From: Helochares maculicollis
Taxonomy: Eukaryota > Arthropoda > Insecta > Coleoptera > Hydrophilidae
Length of the DNA stretch: 38,706 nt
Direction of reading: 5' to 3'
Assembly (NCBI GenBank): GCA_033557835.1
Contig: JAWQRO010000454.1
Location: forward strand, 1 to 38,706
A model generated the notes under the pieces. The model was not told where the DNA came from, ran no database searches, and saw only the letters and a program-made list of their open reading frames with translations. Below, piece by piece: positions 24,131-33,852 of this stretch; within the stretch, counting starts at the first letter, position 1; each line of letters opens with the position of its first letter. Both the position numbers and the translations under genes were made by a program.

Positions 24131-24570
24131 TGGGGATACCTGTGCATCGCAAGACTGCGTAAAGGCTACCTACTTAATTGGATGAACCTTTTGCCATTTG
24201 AGGGGGAGGCTCTGGTATCGAACCGCTTTGGTCTATTGCCCTAGGATGGCTCTAGACGTGGTGTGCAATATATCATGGGTGTAGGTCACCCTAAGTCTGT
24301 GCTCTTGACAGTTTGAATGTCAGATGACACTTTGGCCTAGATCCGCGCCAATTTCAATGATGGCCAACTAGATTTATGGGAAATTTATTTATGTTAGATC
24401 TATTTGCATTTTTTCTTAGTGAGCTACATCACTGGTACATCGTCGCATATATTAATGGAAATTAATGTGCCCAATCCTCAGTGTTACAATATTTCAATTC
24501 AAACTGCTCCGGCATCTCCACAGGGCTGACATTTGCCTGGGCTCGTTTACAAAATTTTTAATTTGTAAAT
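24130..24570. other. single-copy spacer, no feature seen
   Basis: No repeat or coding signal is recognised between the GC-rich island and the transposon mosaic. Confidence 0.45.
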
Positions 24571-24576
24571 ATACAT

Positions 24577-24990
24577 TTGGAGCAAAATTCTTCGCTCGAA
24601 GTGGTAGTTTATTTGAAAAGTTTTGGAATCGATTTTGATTATGTTCCATGGTGTTATTCGGAGAGCAATTTGATTTTTGTCCAGCAATGGACCGGCAAGA
24701 AAATATCCCATATCCTAAGTCATCACTACAATTCTGAACTCAATCAAGATAGTCTTCAAGTTTGTAGAGTTCAAAAATATGGTAAATTTGCTAAGTGTAG
24801 GGTTTTATTTCAAAATCTACGACCCTTTCACATTCGTATGGGTAGACGTGATAACTATAATAATTTATGTCGACATGGAGTTGCAAACCGGAAAGAAATA
24901 TGGACACAAAATGTGGTCAATCGTTGCACAAGACTGCACTGCCCCACTCTGGTGGATTCACAAGCCGCACTTCACCAAAGTGAATTTTGA
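24577..24990 (+). other. unrecognised 137-codon open frame
   Basis: An ATG-initiated frame of 137 codons with no recognised domain. Cys, Asn and His are frequent and no signal peptide, membrane segment or catalytic motif stands out. A different overlapping frame at 24779-24997 is also open for 72 codons, which argues against strong coding constraint in either. Part of the segment (about 24900-25110) resembles sequence at about 26140-26310, so it may belong to a decayed repeated element and not to a host gene. I would not call it a gene without transcript or homology evidence. Confidence 0.15.
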
Positions 24991-25197
24991 AAATTGAAAT
25001 GTTCACTGTATAATCCAAATATGGATCCAAATGATTAAAATTTTTTTGTTAATGATAAAAACCTTCGGAAACGATATTTAAAGACAACAGTAATTTGCAA
25101 CCAGGTGTAGTTAGAACATTTTGACTGAAAGTAATCCTAATTGCAGATATAGTAGTAAAGTCGGAATACACCAACAATCAAATAATCTTATTGTTTA

Positions 25198-25373
25198 GGG
25201 ATTCGCTCAGTTCGCTCGCCCATCCTTCGCGATGTTATTGCTCACTAAGGAATGACTGAAAAATATTATTCAAAAACGTATTATGAAAGTGAAACGACAC
25301 TACAATTTTGAGGTTATTTTGCTTGTTCATTTCTTAACGCAATTCTACTTGCGAGGGATGAGCGAGCGAATCC
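25198..25373. mobile_element. short TIR element (MITE-like), copy 1
   Basis: A 176-bp segment whose left end begins GGGATTCGCTC and continues to GCTCGCCCATCCTTCGC. Its right end, reverse complemented, reads GGGATTCGCTCGCTCATCC, so the ends form imperfect inverted repeats of about 25 bp. The interior carries ACGACACTACAA and CGCAATTCTACTT, shared with the copies at 26399 and 26931. There is no coding capacity. A related inverted word, CTTCGTTTACTCGGGATTC, lies at 25441-25459. A non-autonomous DNA transposon is the likeliest identity; the autonomous partner is unknown. Confidence 0.7.
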
Positions 25374-25505
25374 CGAGTAAGCGAAGCTTGTTTGGATCTT
25401 GATGCATTCCTACTTCCCTACTGTTTGAGACCGCATAATCTTCGTTTACTCGGGATTCATCAAGAAGTAATCACGGTTAGGGCTTTCCAAGACCCATGGC
25501 AATAA

Positions 25506-25610
25506 TGGATCTTGAGATTTTGACGATCCTCACGCTTTGTGAGCTCCTGAATATATTTTCACCATTGTTTGGAATAGTGTCCCCATATGTGCGTGTTGTA
25601 TGAACACGAT
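25506..25610. repeat. dispersed ~100-bp repeat, copy 1
   Basis: Words in order: CTTGAGATTTTGACG, CTCCTGAATA, TTTTCACCATT and TTGGAATAGTGTC. The same order recurs at 38226-38303. I cannot identify the parent element. Confidence 0.55.
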
Positions 25611-25659
25611 AGCGGTTAGAGTCTCGATATGCCACATGGTCAATTTATATTTAGGGAGA

Positions 25660-26070
25660 TGCGATAGCAAGGCTTGTTTGTGAAGCAGTTCGATTGATTC
25701 TACGGAGTAGTTGTTCGTTGGGGCCCTATATCACCAAATATGGAAAGTGAAAAGCAGCAATTTCAGCATATTGTACTTTTTTCTGTCGAAAAATTAAAAA
25801 TGCTGCCCAGGCAAGCAAAAACTGTTCCATCTACACGGAGAAAATGTATTGGCAGATCGCCAGTGCCAAATTCGACATGACATTCATGATCAATTGAAAC
25901 GTCTAGGTTTAATCTAAAAAAGCTAATATGGGTTCCTCGTGTCCTTTCAGGAAGCGATTTGTGCCGTCTCGTTAACGTCTATGATTTGCTTTCCAAAAAA
26001 AGGGATCATGGTATAGAGCGCCACGTTAAATCAATCAAGACAGTTTTTAAGTTTCTAGCGGTCAAGAATA
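25660..26070 (+). mobile_element. decayed mariner, 5' part (N-terminal DNA-binding domain)
   Basis: Mariner transposases bind their own inverted repeats through paired helix-turn-helix motifs and cut with a DD34D catalytic domain. Here an ATG at 25740 opens MESEKQQFQHIVLFF, which fits the mariner N-terminus. It shifts frame into KIKNAAQASKNC, typical of the first helix-turn-helix. After a gap, near 25926-25990, WVPRVLSGSDLCRLVNV matches the linker that normally precedes the catalytic domain. Several frameshifts and deletions make it a pseudogene. A second copy of the same 5' region begins with its own ATG at 26777, and a C-terminal portion lies at 27375-27700. All three may come from one family. 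Confidence 0.8.
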
Positions 26071-26139
26071 TTGTACTCGTCGATGCTTTTGGCAGCCATA
26101 GACTGTCATTTCAAAATATATGATATTTTACAATCGTTG

Positions 26140-26345
26140 TCACAAAATGTGCTCTAATCGTTGCTCAAAGATACACCTTTTCGTATTGCCAGCATTACAG
26201 TGGTATCCACCGGATGGTCCGGATATGGGTCACGTGGTTAAAATTTACTTTGATATTTAAAATTTTAAGGATCGACAATTGAAGAATAACAGTCAATGAG
26301 ACCCAACTGGAATTGCAACGTTTTGAGAGATATTATTTATAAATG
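26140..26345. repeat. second copy of the 24.9-25.1 kb sequence
   Basis: CACAAAATGTG, AATCGTTGC, GGTTAAAATTT and AATAACAGT occur in the same order as related words at 24903-25095. In both places the MITE-like element follows roughly 50-100 bp downstream after a similar ACACCAAC word. I read this as a degenerate duplication offset by about 1.2 kb. Alignment is needed to fix the limits. Confidence 0.45.
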
Positions 26346-26398
26346 AAGACAACGTAGGAATGTACACCAACATTCAAGGAAGTTTCTCCTATTCTAAG

Positions 26399-26569
26399 CA
26401 TTCGCTCGTTGCGCTCGATCATCCTTCGCGATGTGAGTAGGCGTTAGGAAATGCATGAAAAGATCAAAAACGTGAGACGACACTACAAGTTTTGTGTTTA
26501 TTTTGCGTGTTCATTCCTTAATGCAATTCTACTTTGCGAGGGATGAGCGAGCGAAGCGAGCAAATCGCG
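26399..26569. mobile_element. short TIR element (MITE-like), copy 2
   Basis: The left end is ATTCGCTCGTTGCGCTCGAT followed by CATCCTTCGCGATG. The right end is TTGCGAGGGATGAGCGAGCG followed by AAGCGAGCAAATCGCG. The ends are inverted repeats of each other. The interior matches copy 1 (ACGACACTACAAG, GCAATTCTACTT). Confidence 0.75.
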
Positions 26570-26689
26570 AGTAAGCGAAGCTTACAAGAGTCTTAAGTTT
26601 CCAACTACGATAATAGTTTTGAAATCGTTGAAATCACAACACTGCTGCAAGAATTTTGTCAGCGCCAACTGTGCACTTCTGTTGATCAA

Positions 26690-26885
26690 TTTTGACAGCT
26701 GCTATAACAAGGCTTGTTTGAGAAGCATTCCGAATCATTCTACGCAGTTGTCAATTATTGCCTCATATGGCCAAATATGGAAAGTGAGAGGTAGCCTTTT
26801 CGGTAGGTTTCATTTTTACTGCCGAGAAAGTAAAAATACTGTTCAAGCAAGACAATTTATGGATGTGCATGTCAAAACTGATTGG
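26690..26885 (+). mobile_element. decayed mariner 5' fragment, second copy
   Basis: The leader GACAGCTGCTATAACAAGG and the ATG at 26777 match the leader and ATG of the copy at 25740 (offset 1037 bp). The start reads MESER, then hits a stop. Further on, the +1-shifted frame gives FYCRESKNTVQARQF, corresponding to the FxCRKIKNAAQAS part of the first copy. The match ends by about 26885, shortly before MITE copy 3 at 26931. Nothing of the catalytic domain is attached, so this is a truncated fragment. Confidence 0.75.
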
Positions 26886-26930
26886 CAACAGTTCGACCCG
26901 GCAATTTGGATGCCTTTGAAGGTGAATAAC

Positions 26931-27086
26931 GCTCGATCATTCTTCGTGATGTGAGTAGGCGTTAGGAAATGCATGAAAAAATCAAAATCTGGAGACGACA
27001 CTACAAGTTTTGTATTTCTTTTGCGTGTTCATTCCTTAACGCAATTCTACTTTGCGAGGGATGAGCGAGCGAAGCGAGTGAATCCC
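26931..27086. mobile_element. short TIR element (MITE-like), copy 3
   Basis: About 156 bp, closely similar to copy 2 (shared GTGAGTAGGCGTTAGGAAAT and GCAATTCTACTTTGCGAGGG). The left end is shortened to GCTCGATCATTCTTCG and the right end is complete to GAATCCC. Confidence 0.75.
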
Positions 27087-27181
27087 GAGTAAGCGAAGCT
27101 TACAAGATTGTTGAGTTTCCTACTAAATGAAAATTTTTGAAATCTTAGAAATACATAAAAAATCAAAAACGTAATAAACAC

Positions 27182-27243
27182 TTGAGACGACATTACAAGT
27201 TTTGTGTTTATTTTGTGTTCATTCCTACTTTGCGAGCGAATCC
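27182..27243. mobile_element. short TIR element, truncated copy 4
   Basis: Only the right half is present: TTGAGACGACATTACAAG through CTACTTTGCGAGCGAATCCC. The part that carries GGATGAGCGAGCG in the other copies is deleted. Confidence 0.65.
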
Positions 27244-27369
27244 CGAGTAAACGAAGCTTACAAGATTTTTAAGATTTCCACTACATGAATATTTTTGAAC
27301 AACAAAAAAAAGTTGATGAAGTTTCAAGGGAAACTTTGTATTTCGAGCTTCATCCGGATAATACAAAGA

Positions 27370-27700
27370 AAAATTCTCATCAACTAGACAGCTTAAACTA
27401 TTCACTTAAACAGAACTGGGCTGAATTGATCAATAGGCGAGGTGTCGTCCTCCACTAAGATAATTCTAGACCCAATATAAGTTTGACCAAAAACTTGAAC
27501 AGCTTGCTTGGGATGGACTGCCACATCTATCATGTTCTCCAGATGCGGCCCTGCTTAATTATTACCCGCTTCAGCGTCTAGAAATTATTTTAGATGGTAA
27601 AACTTTCACTAAAACTACATCAGCATAGAATCATGCTATTGCCTGAAGTATCAAATATTGGAGCAGAGTGGCCAATATATAGTTGAATTAAATATTTATT
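27370..27700 (+). mobile_element. decayed mariner, catalytic C-terminal part
   Basis: Reading from 27375, HQLDSLNYSLKQN and AELINRRGVVLH are the mariner segment before the second catalytic Asp. That Asp (GAT, 27459-27461) is still present in DNSRPN but is preceded by a TAA stop. After a frameshift, AWDGLPHLSCSPD followed by ALLNYYPL replaces the usual PHPPYSPDLAPSDYHLF block, so the third catalytic Asp is Asn here. ILDGKTFT continues the family pattern. The first catalytic region is not visible upstream, where the MITE copies lie. Clearly an inactive remnant. Confidence 0.85.
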
Positions 27701-28440
27701 CGCTATAAGAAAATCCAAAACAAATCCAAAAGGTGGTACAGATCGCAATTTTTGCTGTTAGAAAATTAAGTGTATATAAGTATGCGGAAATGTAGAGGGC
27801 AGGCCACTATACCTATTTTACATCAAGTTTGTTTGTGAAAATTAACTGCATGGAAAACGTGTTAGCAAAAGAATATGAACCGGTTATATAATGATACTTA
27901 TTATTTGCACATTTATTTAAAATAGACTAAAAAAAGGAAAAGAACCTTCAGTTCTTTACAAATTGCAGTAAACATTGGTTGCAACGTATTGCAATTTCTC
28001 ATATTTCATATATTTAGGAAATAATATCTAATATCGCTCACCTTGAGGTTATTGTGTACGCGGGATCGTTTTACAGTATCTATGAAGCGAAAGAGTTGTT
28101 GTAAGCGTATAATAATTTAATTAAGAATAATTATTCAGTTACAATAAGCGGCGCCGCGAAGAGCAAGAAGTTGTTGCACAATTTTTAGAATATATTGTAC
28201 ACACACAGAAGTTTTGTACAATCCATTTTTTACGATCCTCTACGTATGCATTGTGTACCGTCTGCATCGTGGACTCTCTTTAACTCATCTATCGTTTCCA
28301 ACTGAATCAGAAAAATCGTTCATTTTGCTGTTTATTTACTTTATCATTTTATTCGTTAACTCGCTTATAAGGTTCTGAATGTTGTCCACATTTTTAGACC
28401 AAGAAGTGCAAAATAAGCAAGTTTGCCAAATTGGGTTTGG
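27700..28440. other. AT-rich spacer, no feature seen
   Basis: Strongly AT-rich with no tandem repeat, frame or RNA gene recognised. It ends where the GTTGGCAAAAC repeats begin. Confidence 0.55.
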
Positions 28441-31400
28441 GTAGTTGGTAAAAAACTATCAGGTCAGTTGGTAAAAAACTTGCGAGATAGAAGCAGGTTA
28501 GCTAGTGAAAATTAAAATAGTTGGCAAAACAATCGACCCGTCTGGTCGGTCCAACAAATTAACAATTTAGGCCAGGTCAGTAGGCAAAAAACCAATAGTC
28601 AAAGAGCTCACTGGACCAGTTGATGAAACTTCACCAGGTTAGTTATTAAAACCTCACTAGGCCAGTTTGTAAACACTCATCAGGTTAACTGGCAACACTT
28701 CACAAGGTCAGTTGGCAAAACCTTACAAGGTCAGTTGGCAAAGCTGCACCAGGTAAGCTGGCAAAACCCCACCAGGTCAGTTGGAAAAACCGCTCCAGGT
28801 CAGTTGGCAAAAGCGTACCAAGTCAGTTGGCAAAACCTTATGAAGGCAGTTAGCAAAACCTCACCAGGTCAGTTGGCACAAAATATTCAGTTCAATTCTT
28901 CAGGAATCTTGCCTGATTACATTAGGTCAGTTGAAAAAACCGCACCATATAAGTTCGTAAAACCTTATCAAGTTAGTTAGCAAAACTTCACCAGGCTAGT
29001 TGGCAAAACCTCACCTAGTCAGTTGGCAAAACTACACCAGGTCAATTGGCAAAACCGTACCAAGTAAGTTAGCAAAAATATTCAGGTCAATTCTTCAGGA
29101 ATCTTGCTTGATTACATTAGATCAGTTGAAAAAACCGCTTCAGGTCAGTTGGCAAAACCGCACCAGGTCAGGTCAAGTCAGGTCAGGTCAGGTCAATTGG
29201 CAAAACCGTACCAGGTAAGTTTATAAAACCTCATCAAGTCAGTTGGCAAAACCTCGCCAGGTTAGTTGGTGAAACTGCACAAGGTCAGTTGGCAAAACCG
29301 CTTCCGATCAGTTGGCAAAACTGCACCAGGACAGTTAGTAAAACGGCATGAAGTCAGTTGGAAAATATCAATCAACCTCAGCTTACAAAAAAATGTTCAG
29401 CTCAATTCTTCAGGAATCTTGCCTGATTAGATTGGCTCAGTTGGAAAAAAAGCTACACTTCCGTTGGCAAAACCATAACAGGTCAGCTGGCGAAACCTCA
29501 CCAGGTCAGTTGGCAAAACCGCACCAGGTAAATTAGCAAAATCGTACCAGGTAAGCTAGTAAAACCCCATCAAGTCAGTTGGCAAAACCTCCCCGGGTTA
29601 GTTGGTGAAACTGCACAAGGTCAGTTGGCAAAACCACTGCAGATCAGTTGGCAAAATTGCACCAGGACAGTTAGTAAAACGGCATGAAATCAGATGGAAA
29701 ATAACAATCGACCTCAGTTAACAAAAAAATGTTCAGGTCAATTCTTCAGGAATCTTGCCTGATTACATTAGGTCAGTTGGAAAAACCGTACCAAGTCAGT
29801 TGGCAAAAACGCGCTAGGTAAGTTGGCAAAATCCTATGAGGTCAGCTTGCAAAACCTCACCAGGTCAATTGGCAAAAACCGCACCAGGTCAGTTGGCAAA
29901 ACCGCACCAGATAAGTTCGTAAAACCTCATCACGTTAGTTGGCCAAACCTCACTAGGTTAGTTAGCAAAACCTCACCAGGTCAGTTGGCAAACCCCCACA
30001 CCAGGTCAATTAGCAAAACCGTACCAAGTAAGTTAGTAAAACCCCATCAAGTCAGTTGGCAAAACCTCTCCAAGCTAGTTGGTGAAAGTGCACAAGGTCA
30101 GTTGGCAAAACCACTTCAGATTAGTTGGCAATACTGCACCAGGACAGTTAGTAAAACGGTATGAGGTCAGTTGGAAAATAACAATCGACCTCAGTTAACA
30201 AAAAAATCTTCAGGTCAATTCTTCAGGAATCTTGCCTGGTTACATTAGGTCAGTTGGAAAAACCGCTCTAGGTTAGTTGGCAAAACTGTTCCAAGTCAGT
30301 TGGCAAAACCGCGCCAGATAAATTGGCAAAACCCTATGAAGTCGTTTAGCAAAACCTCACCAGGTCAGTTGGCAAAACCGCATCAGGTCAGTTGGCAAAA
30401 CCGCACCAGATAAGTTGGTTAGCAAAACATCACCAGGTCAGTTGGCAAAACTACACCAGGTCAATTAGCAAAATCATACCAAGTAAGTTAGTAAAACCCC
30501 ATCAATTCAGTTGACAAAGCCTCCCCGAGTTAGTTGGTGAAAGTGCACAAGGTCAGTTGGCAAAACCACTTCAGATCAGTTGGCAAAACTGCACCAGAAC
30601 AGTTAGTAAAACGGCATGAGGTCAGTTGGAAAATAACAATCGACCTCAGTTAACAAAAAAAAATTCATGTCAATTCTTTAAAAATCTTGCCTGATTACAT
30701 TAACTCAGTTGGAAAAACCGCTCCAGGTCAGTTGGCAAAACCGTAACAGGTCAGCTGGCGAAACCTCACCAGGTTAGTTGGCAAATTCGCACCAGGTCAT
30801 TTGTCAAAAACCGTAACAGGTAAGTTAGTAAAACCCCATCAAGTCAGTTGAGAAAACCTCCCCGGGTTAGTTGGTTAAACTGCACGAGGTCAGTTGGCAA
30901 AACCACTTCAGATCAGTTGCCAAAACAGCACCAGGACAATTAGTAAAACGGCATGAAGTCCGTTGGAAAATAACAATCGACCTCAGTTAACAAAAAAATC
31001 GTCAGGTCAATTCTTCAGGAATCTTGCCTGATTACATTAGGTCAGTTGGAAAAACTGCTCTAGGTCAGTTGGCAAAACCGTACCGAGTCAGTTGGCAAAA
31101 CCGCGCGAGGTAAGTTGGCAAACCCTTATGAAGTCAGTTAGCAAAACCTCACCAGTTCAGTTGGCAAAACTGCACCAGGTCAGTTGGCAAAACTGCACCA
31201 GATAAGTTCGTAAAACCTCATCAAGTTAGTTGGCAAAACCTCACCAGGATAGTTGGAAAAACCGCACCAGGTCATGTGGCAAAAACCGTACCAGTTAAGA
31301 TAGTAAAACCCCATCAAGTCAGTTCGCAAAACCTCCCCGGGCTAGTTGATGAAACTGCACAAGGTCAGTTGGCAAATCCGCTTCAGATCAGTTGGCAAAA

Positions 31401-31500
31401 CTGCACCAGGACAGTTAGTAAAACGGCATGAGGCCAGTTGGAAAATAACAATCGACCCCAGTTAACAAAAAATGTTCAGGTCAATTCGTCAGGAATCTTG
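28440..31500. repeat. 23-bp AGGTCAGTTGGCAAAAC array with variable higher-order blocks
   Basis: The basic unit is 23 bp: CACCAGGTCAGTTGGCAAAA plus CCT or CCG. A distinctive block containing TTCAGGAATCTTGCCTGATT punctuates the array at 28898, 29094, 29408, 29744, 30221, about 30676, 31014 and 31487. This gives higher-order lengths of about 196, 314, 336, 477, 455, 338 and 473 bp. The differences are close to multiples of 23 bp, so blocks gain and lose basic units. At 29164-29195 a pure AGGTC run interrupts the array. The frames at 28735-28980, 29000-29218, 29348-29536 and 29823-30164 are repeat translations. Confidence 0.93.
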
Positions 31501-31960
31501 CCTGATCAGCTCATGGAAGTACAAACCTTTTCTTTCAGTAAAAGGATCTATTTGAACCTAGGTAATTAATATTTATACAAATAGGCCTGATTGTTTTAGC
31601 TGATTGATCTGTGTGAAATAAATCGAGGCTTCCTTTTAAATCGTCTATTAATTTTGTTCTAATCGGAATCATCTTTCGCTTTGTTTTCGACATTTTAGCT
31701 GAGTTAATCTACTGACGTTTTCCCAAGATAACCTGGCAAGTTTTCGGCAGGTCAGTTAGCGACATATCAGTAGATCACTTAACGAAACATTTAGCAAAAC
31801 TCTGTCGGGTTTTGCCAAGTCAAGATAAGTCGTCAGTGGGCAAAAGCCGAATCAGGTCAGGTCAGTTGGCAAAAACCTCACCGGGTCAGTTAACAAAAAA
31901 TCACCAGGCCACGCAGAAAAAAAACTGAGGCAAAGGCCGAATCAGGTCAGCTCAGTCAAG
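31500..31960. repeat. spacer with decayed copies of the 23-bp family
   Basis: 31500-31720 is AT-rich and featureless. From about 31735 words such as GGCAGGTCAGTTAGC, AATCAGGTCAGGTCAGTTGG and CACCGGGTCAGTTAAC reappear, ending near 31960. Confidence 0.7.
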
Positions 31961-32990
31961 GACAAAGCTCACCTTTCTACAAACCCTCTTATATGAATTT
32001 ACGTAATACATTAATACACATAAGCCTGTATACGTGTCATGTACCATCGCGAGATAAATTCGGCGAATAAAATCCAAAGTGGAAGAGAATAATGCCATTT
32101 ACTCGGCCGGGTTGGAGTACAGAGACAAAAGCCTGAGCCATATCAGGGTCTTCTTTAATCAAAAGGTTCATTATGTCCCACGATAACAAATGATTATAAA
32201 AGGGTCCTGTCAAAGAAGGAGTGAATTTAGAATGAATCAATAGCCACAAAATTGAACATGGAGACCATCCACACCCAACTTGCTCGTTTCGAAACAGATC
32301 TGTGTTTTTAGCGACCACGTCCAGATCCAGGACCTAACTGAATTTAGAAAATTATGTAGCGAGACGAGATGCTCGTAATTCATTGTTCGAGCGGTTTTTT
32401 TCATTAAATTTCCCGTGTAACAAAGCCTCCTTTGTGGCCCAGAAGAGAAAAACCGATTTTAATATTTTGCCCATTATATCAATATACAAAAGTATTTAAT
32501 CCATTAAAACATTTCAGCATTGAAAAGGAGAATTACGAGGCTTTTGTTGTGTATTCCCAGTTTTCACGCCGGCTCTACGAAAATTCGTGTACAGGGAGAT
32601 TGAAAATAATTGCTTAATTATGAAGTAATTAATTGTGGCTTAATGATGGCCGAATGGTGGTGGAAATTGAGAAACAATGAAGTGCAAAACAGCGGATGAT
32701 TTTGCTTTTATTTATAATATGCGCCGAGAATTTCAGACGGGCCCTTGCTGCGAAGTGCGAGCTTAAAATAGGAGATGAATTCGGCGATGTTTTGTTGTTA
32801 CTTTGTTTTGCAGTGCGATTGTTTAAGGATTTTCTAAACGATACGCGATTCTTTCACCAATTGCGCTGGGCTGTGGGATTGTTCGGTTATTTGATTTGCC
32901 CTACTTCCAGCTTGAGCTGCAAATTTTTTCACTGCCAGGTGCACAAGTTTAAAATGTCGTTTTTCATGAAAAAAACGCAATTATTCAAAT
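31960..32990. other. single-copy stretch, no gene recognised
   Basis: A minus-strand frame at 32037-32318 (93 codons) is protein-like in composition but has no domain I recognise. Plus-strand frames at 32432-32617 and 32696-33085 are also anonymous; the second runs antisense into a mariner remnant, so its 3' end is certainly not a host gene. I see no splice-site or repeat evidence that would support a call. Confidence 0.45.
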
Positions 32991-33850
32991 TATTAAATTA
33001 TTTGGCCATCGCTTTGTACACATTTTATCCCTCTCTCGGGCAATTTATGGATACCATTCCAAAAGAAAGCTTCAACTTTTATTGATATCCATTCGTAGAG
33101 CCATTTTTGTACATCCTCGAAAATCTTGAAGAGTTGCTCAGCCAGTGCGAGTCCCATCGATGAGAAGAGGTGATAATCAAAAGGCGCCAGGTCTGGGGAA
33201 TATGGAGGGTGGGGTAGGAGTCCCCAACCAAGCGAAGAAATCGTTTCTTTGACCACTTTGGCTGCATGTGCAGGAGCGTTGTCATGTTGCAGAATGACTT
33301 CGCCGTGTCTTCGAGCCTATTCTGAGCGTTTTCCGATCAATGCGTAGTTTAAATTGATCATTTGTTGTCGGTAGCGGACGGTATTAACTGTTTCGCCGGG
33401 TTTGAGAAGCTCATAGTACGCTACTTCCTTCTGACCCCACTACACACATAGTATTGTCTTCCTCTATAAACGACCCGGTTTTGTACTTGATGTTGATGGT
33501 TGTCCTGGCGTTACCCACGATTTCTTACGTTTGGGATTCTCAAAATATATCCATTTTTCGTACCTAGTTACAATCTTTCTTTTGTGGTGTAAATGTAGCA
33601 TTTTGCACAGTTTTTCACCTTCCATCTGTCGTCGTTCGATTTGTGTGGAATCCATTTTCCAAACTTTTGAGTCTTCCCCATGGTTCTCAGACGATCGGAA
33701 ATGGCTTGCCAAGTGACATTCGACTGCTCCGCCATCATTTGTTGTGTTTGTGTATCATCTTCGTTCAATAATGCTTGTAATTCGTCTTCTTCAAACTTTT
33801 TTGGTCTCAAAGTGGCAAAAGTCGTCCAAAGCGCCCAAAAATGCAATAGT
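32990..33850 (-). mobile_element. inactive mariner transposase, minus strand, 5' truncated
   Basis: The minus strand gives a nearly collinear mariner transposase from the middle of the DNA-binding region to the C-terminus. RPKKFEEDELQALLNEDDTQ opens at about 33805 and GKWIPH follows. After a frameshift come YEKWIYFENPKRKKSWVTPG, the ELLKPGETVNTVRYRQQ region, HDNAPAH, PHPPYSPDLAPFDYHLF and finally GIHKLPERGIKC. The second and third catalytic Asp codons (33281-33283 and 33176-33178) are intact with the family's 34-residue spacing. The first, normally in TGDEKW, is TRYEKW (Tyr at 33560-33562). Two TAG stops (33440-33442 and 33317-33319) sit where the family has Trp. The first helix-turn-helix is missing because the element ends at the junction near 33850. 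Dead copy. Confidence 0.92.
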
Positions 33851-33852
33851 CT

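Noticed and set aside
28735..30164. Plus-strand frames of up to 113 codons in the 23-bp array
   Set aside because: Low-complexity repeat translations with no conserved domain.
32037..32318. 93-codon minus-strand frame
   Set aside because: Protein-like in composition but with no recognised domain, no neighbouring exon and no repeat evidence; not enough to call.
32696..33085. 129-codon plus-strand frame as a membrane protein gene
   Set aside because: Its 3' end is antisense to a mariner transposase remnant and it has no recognisable domain; hydrophobic runs come from AT-rich sequence.
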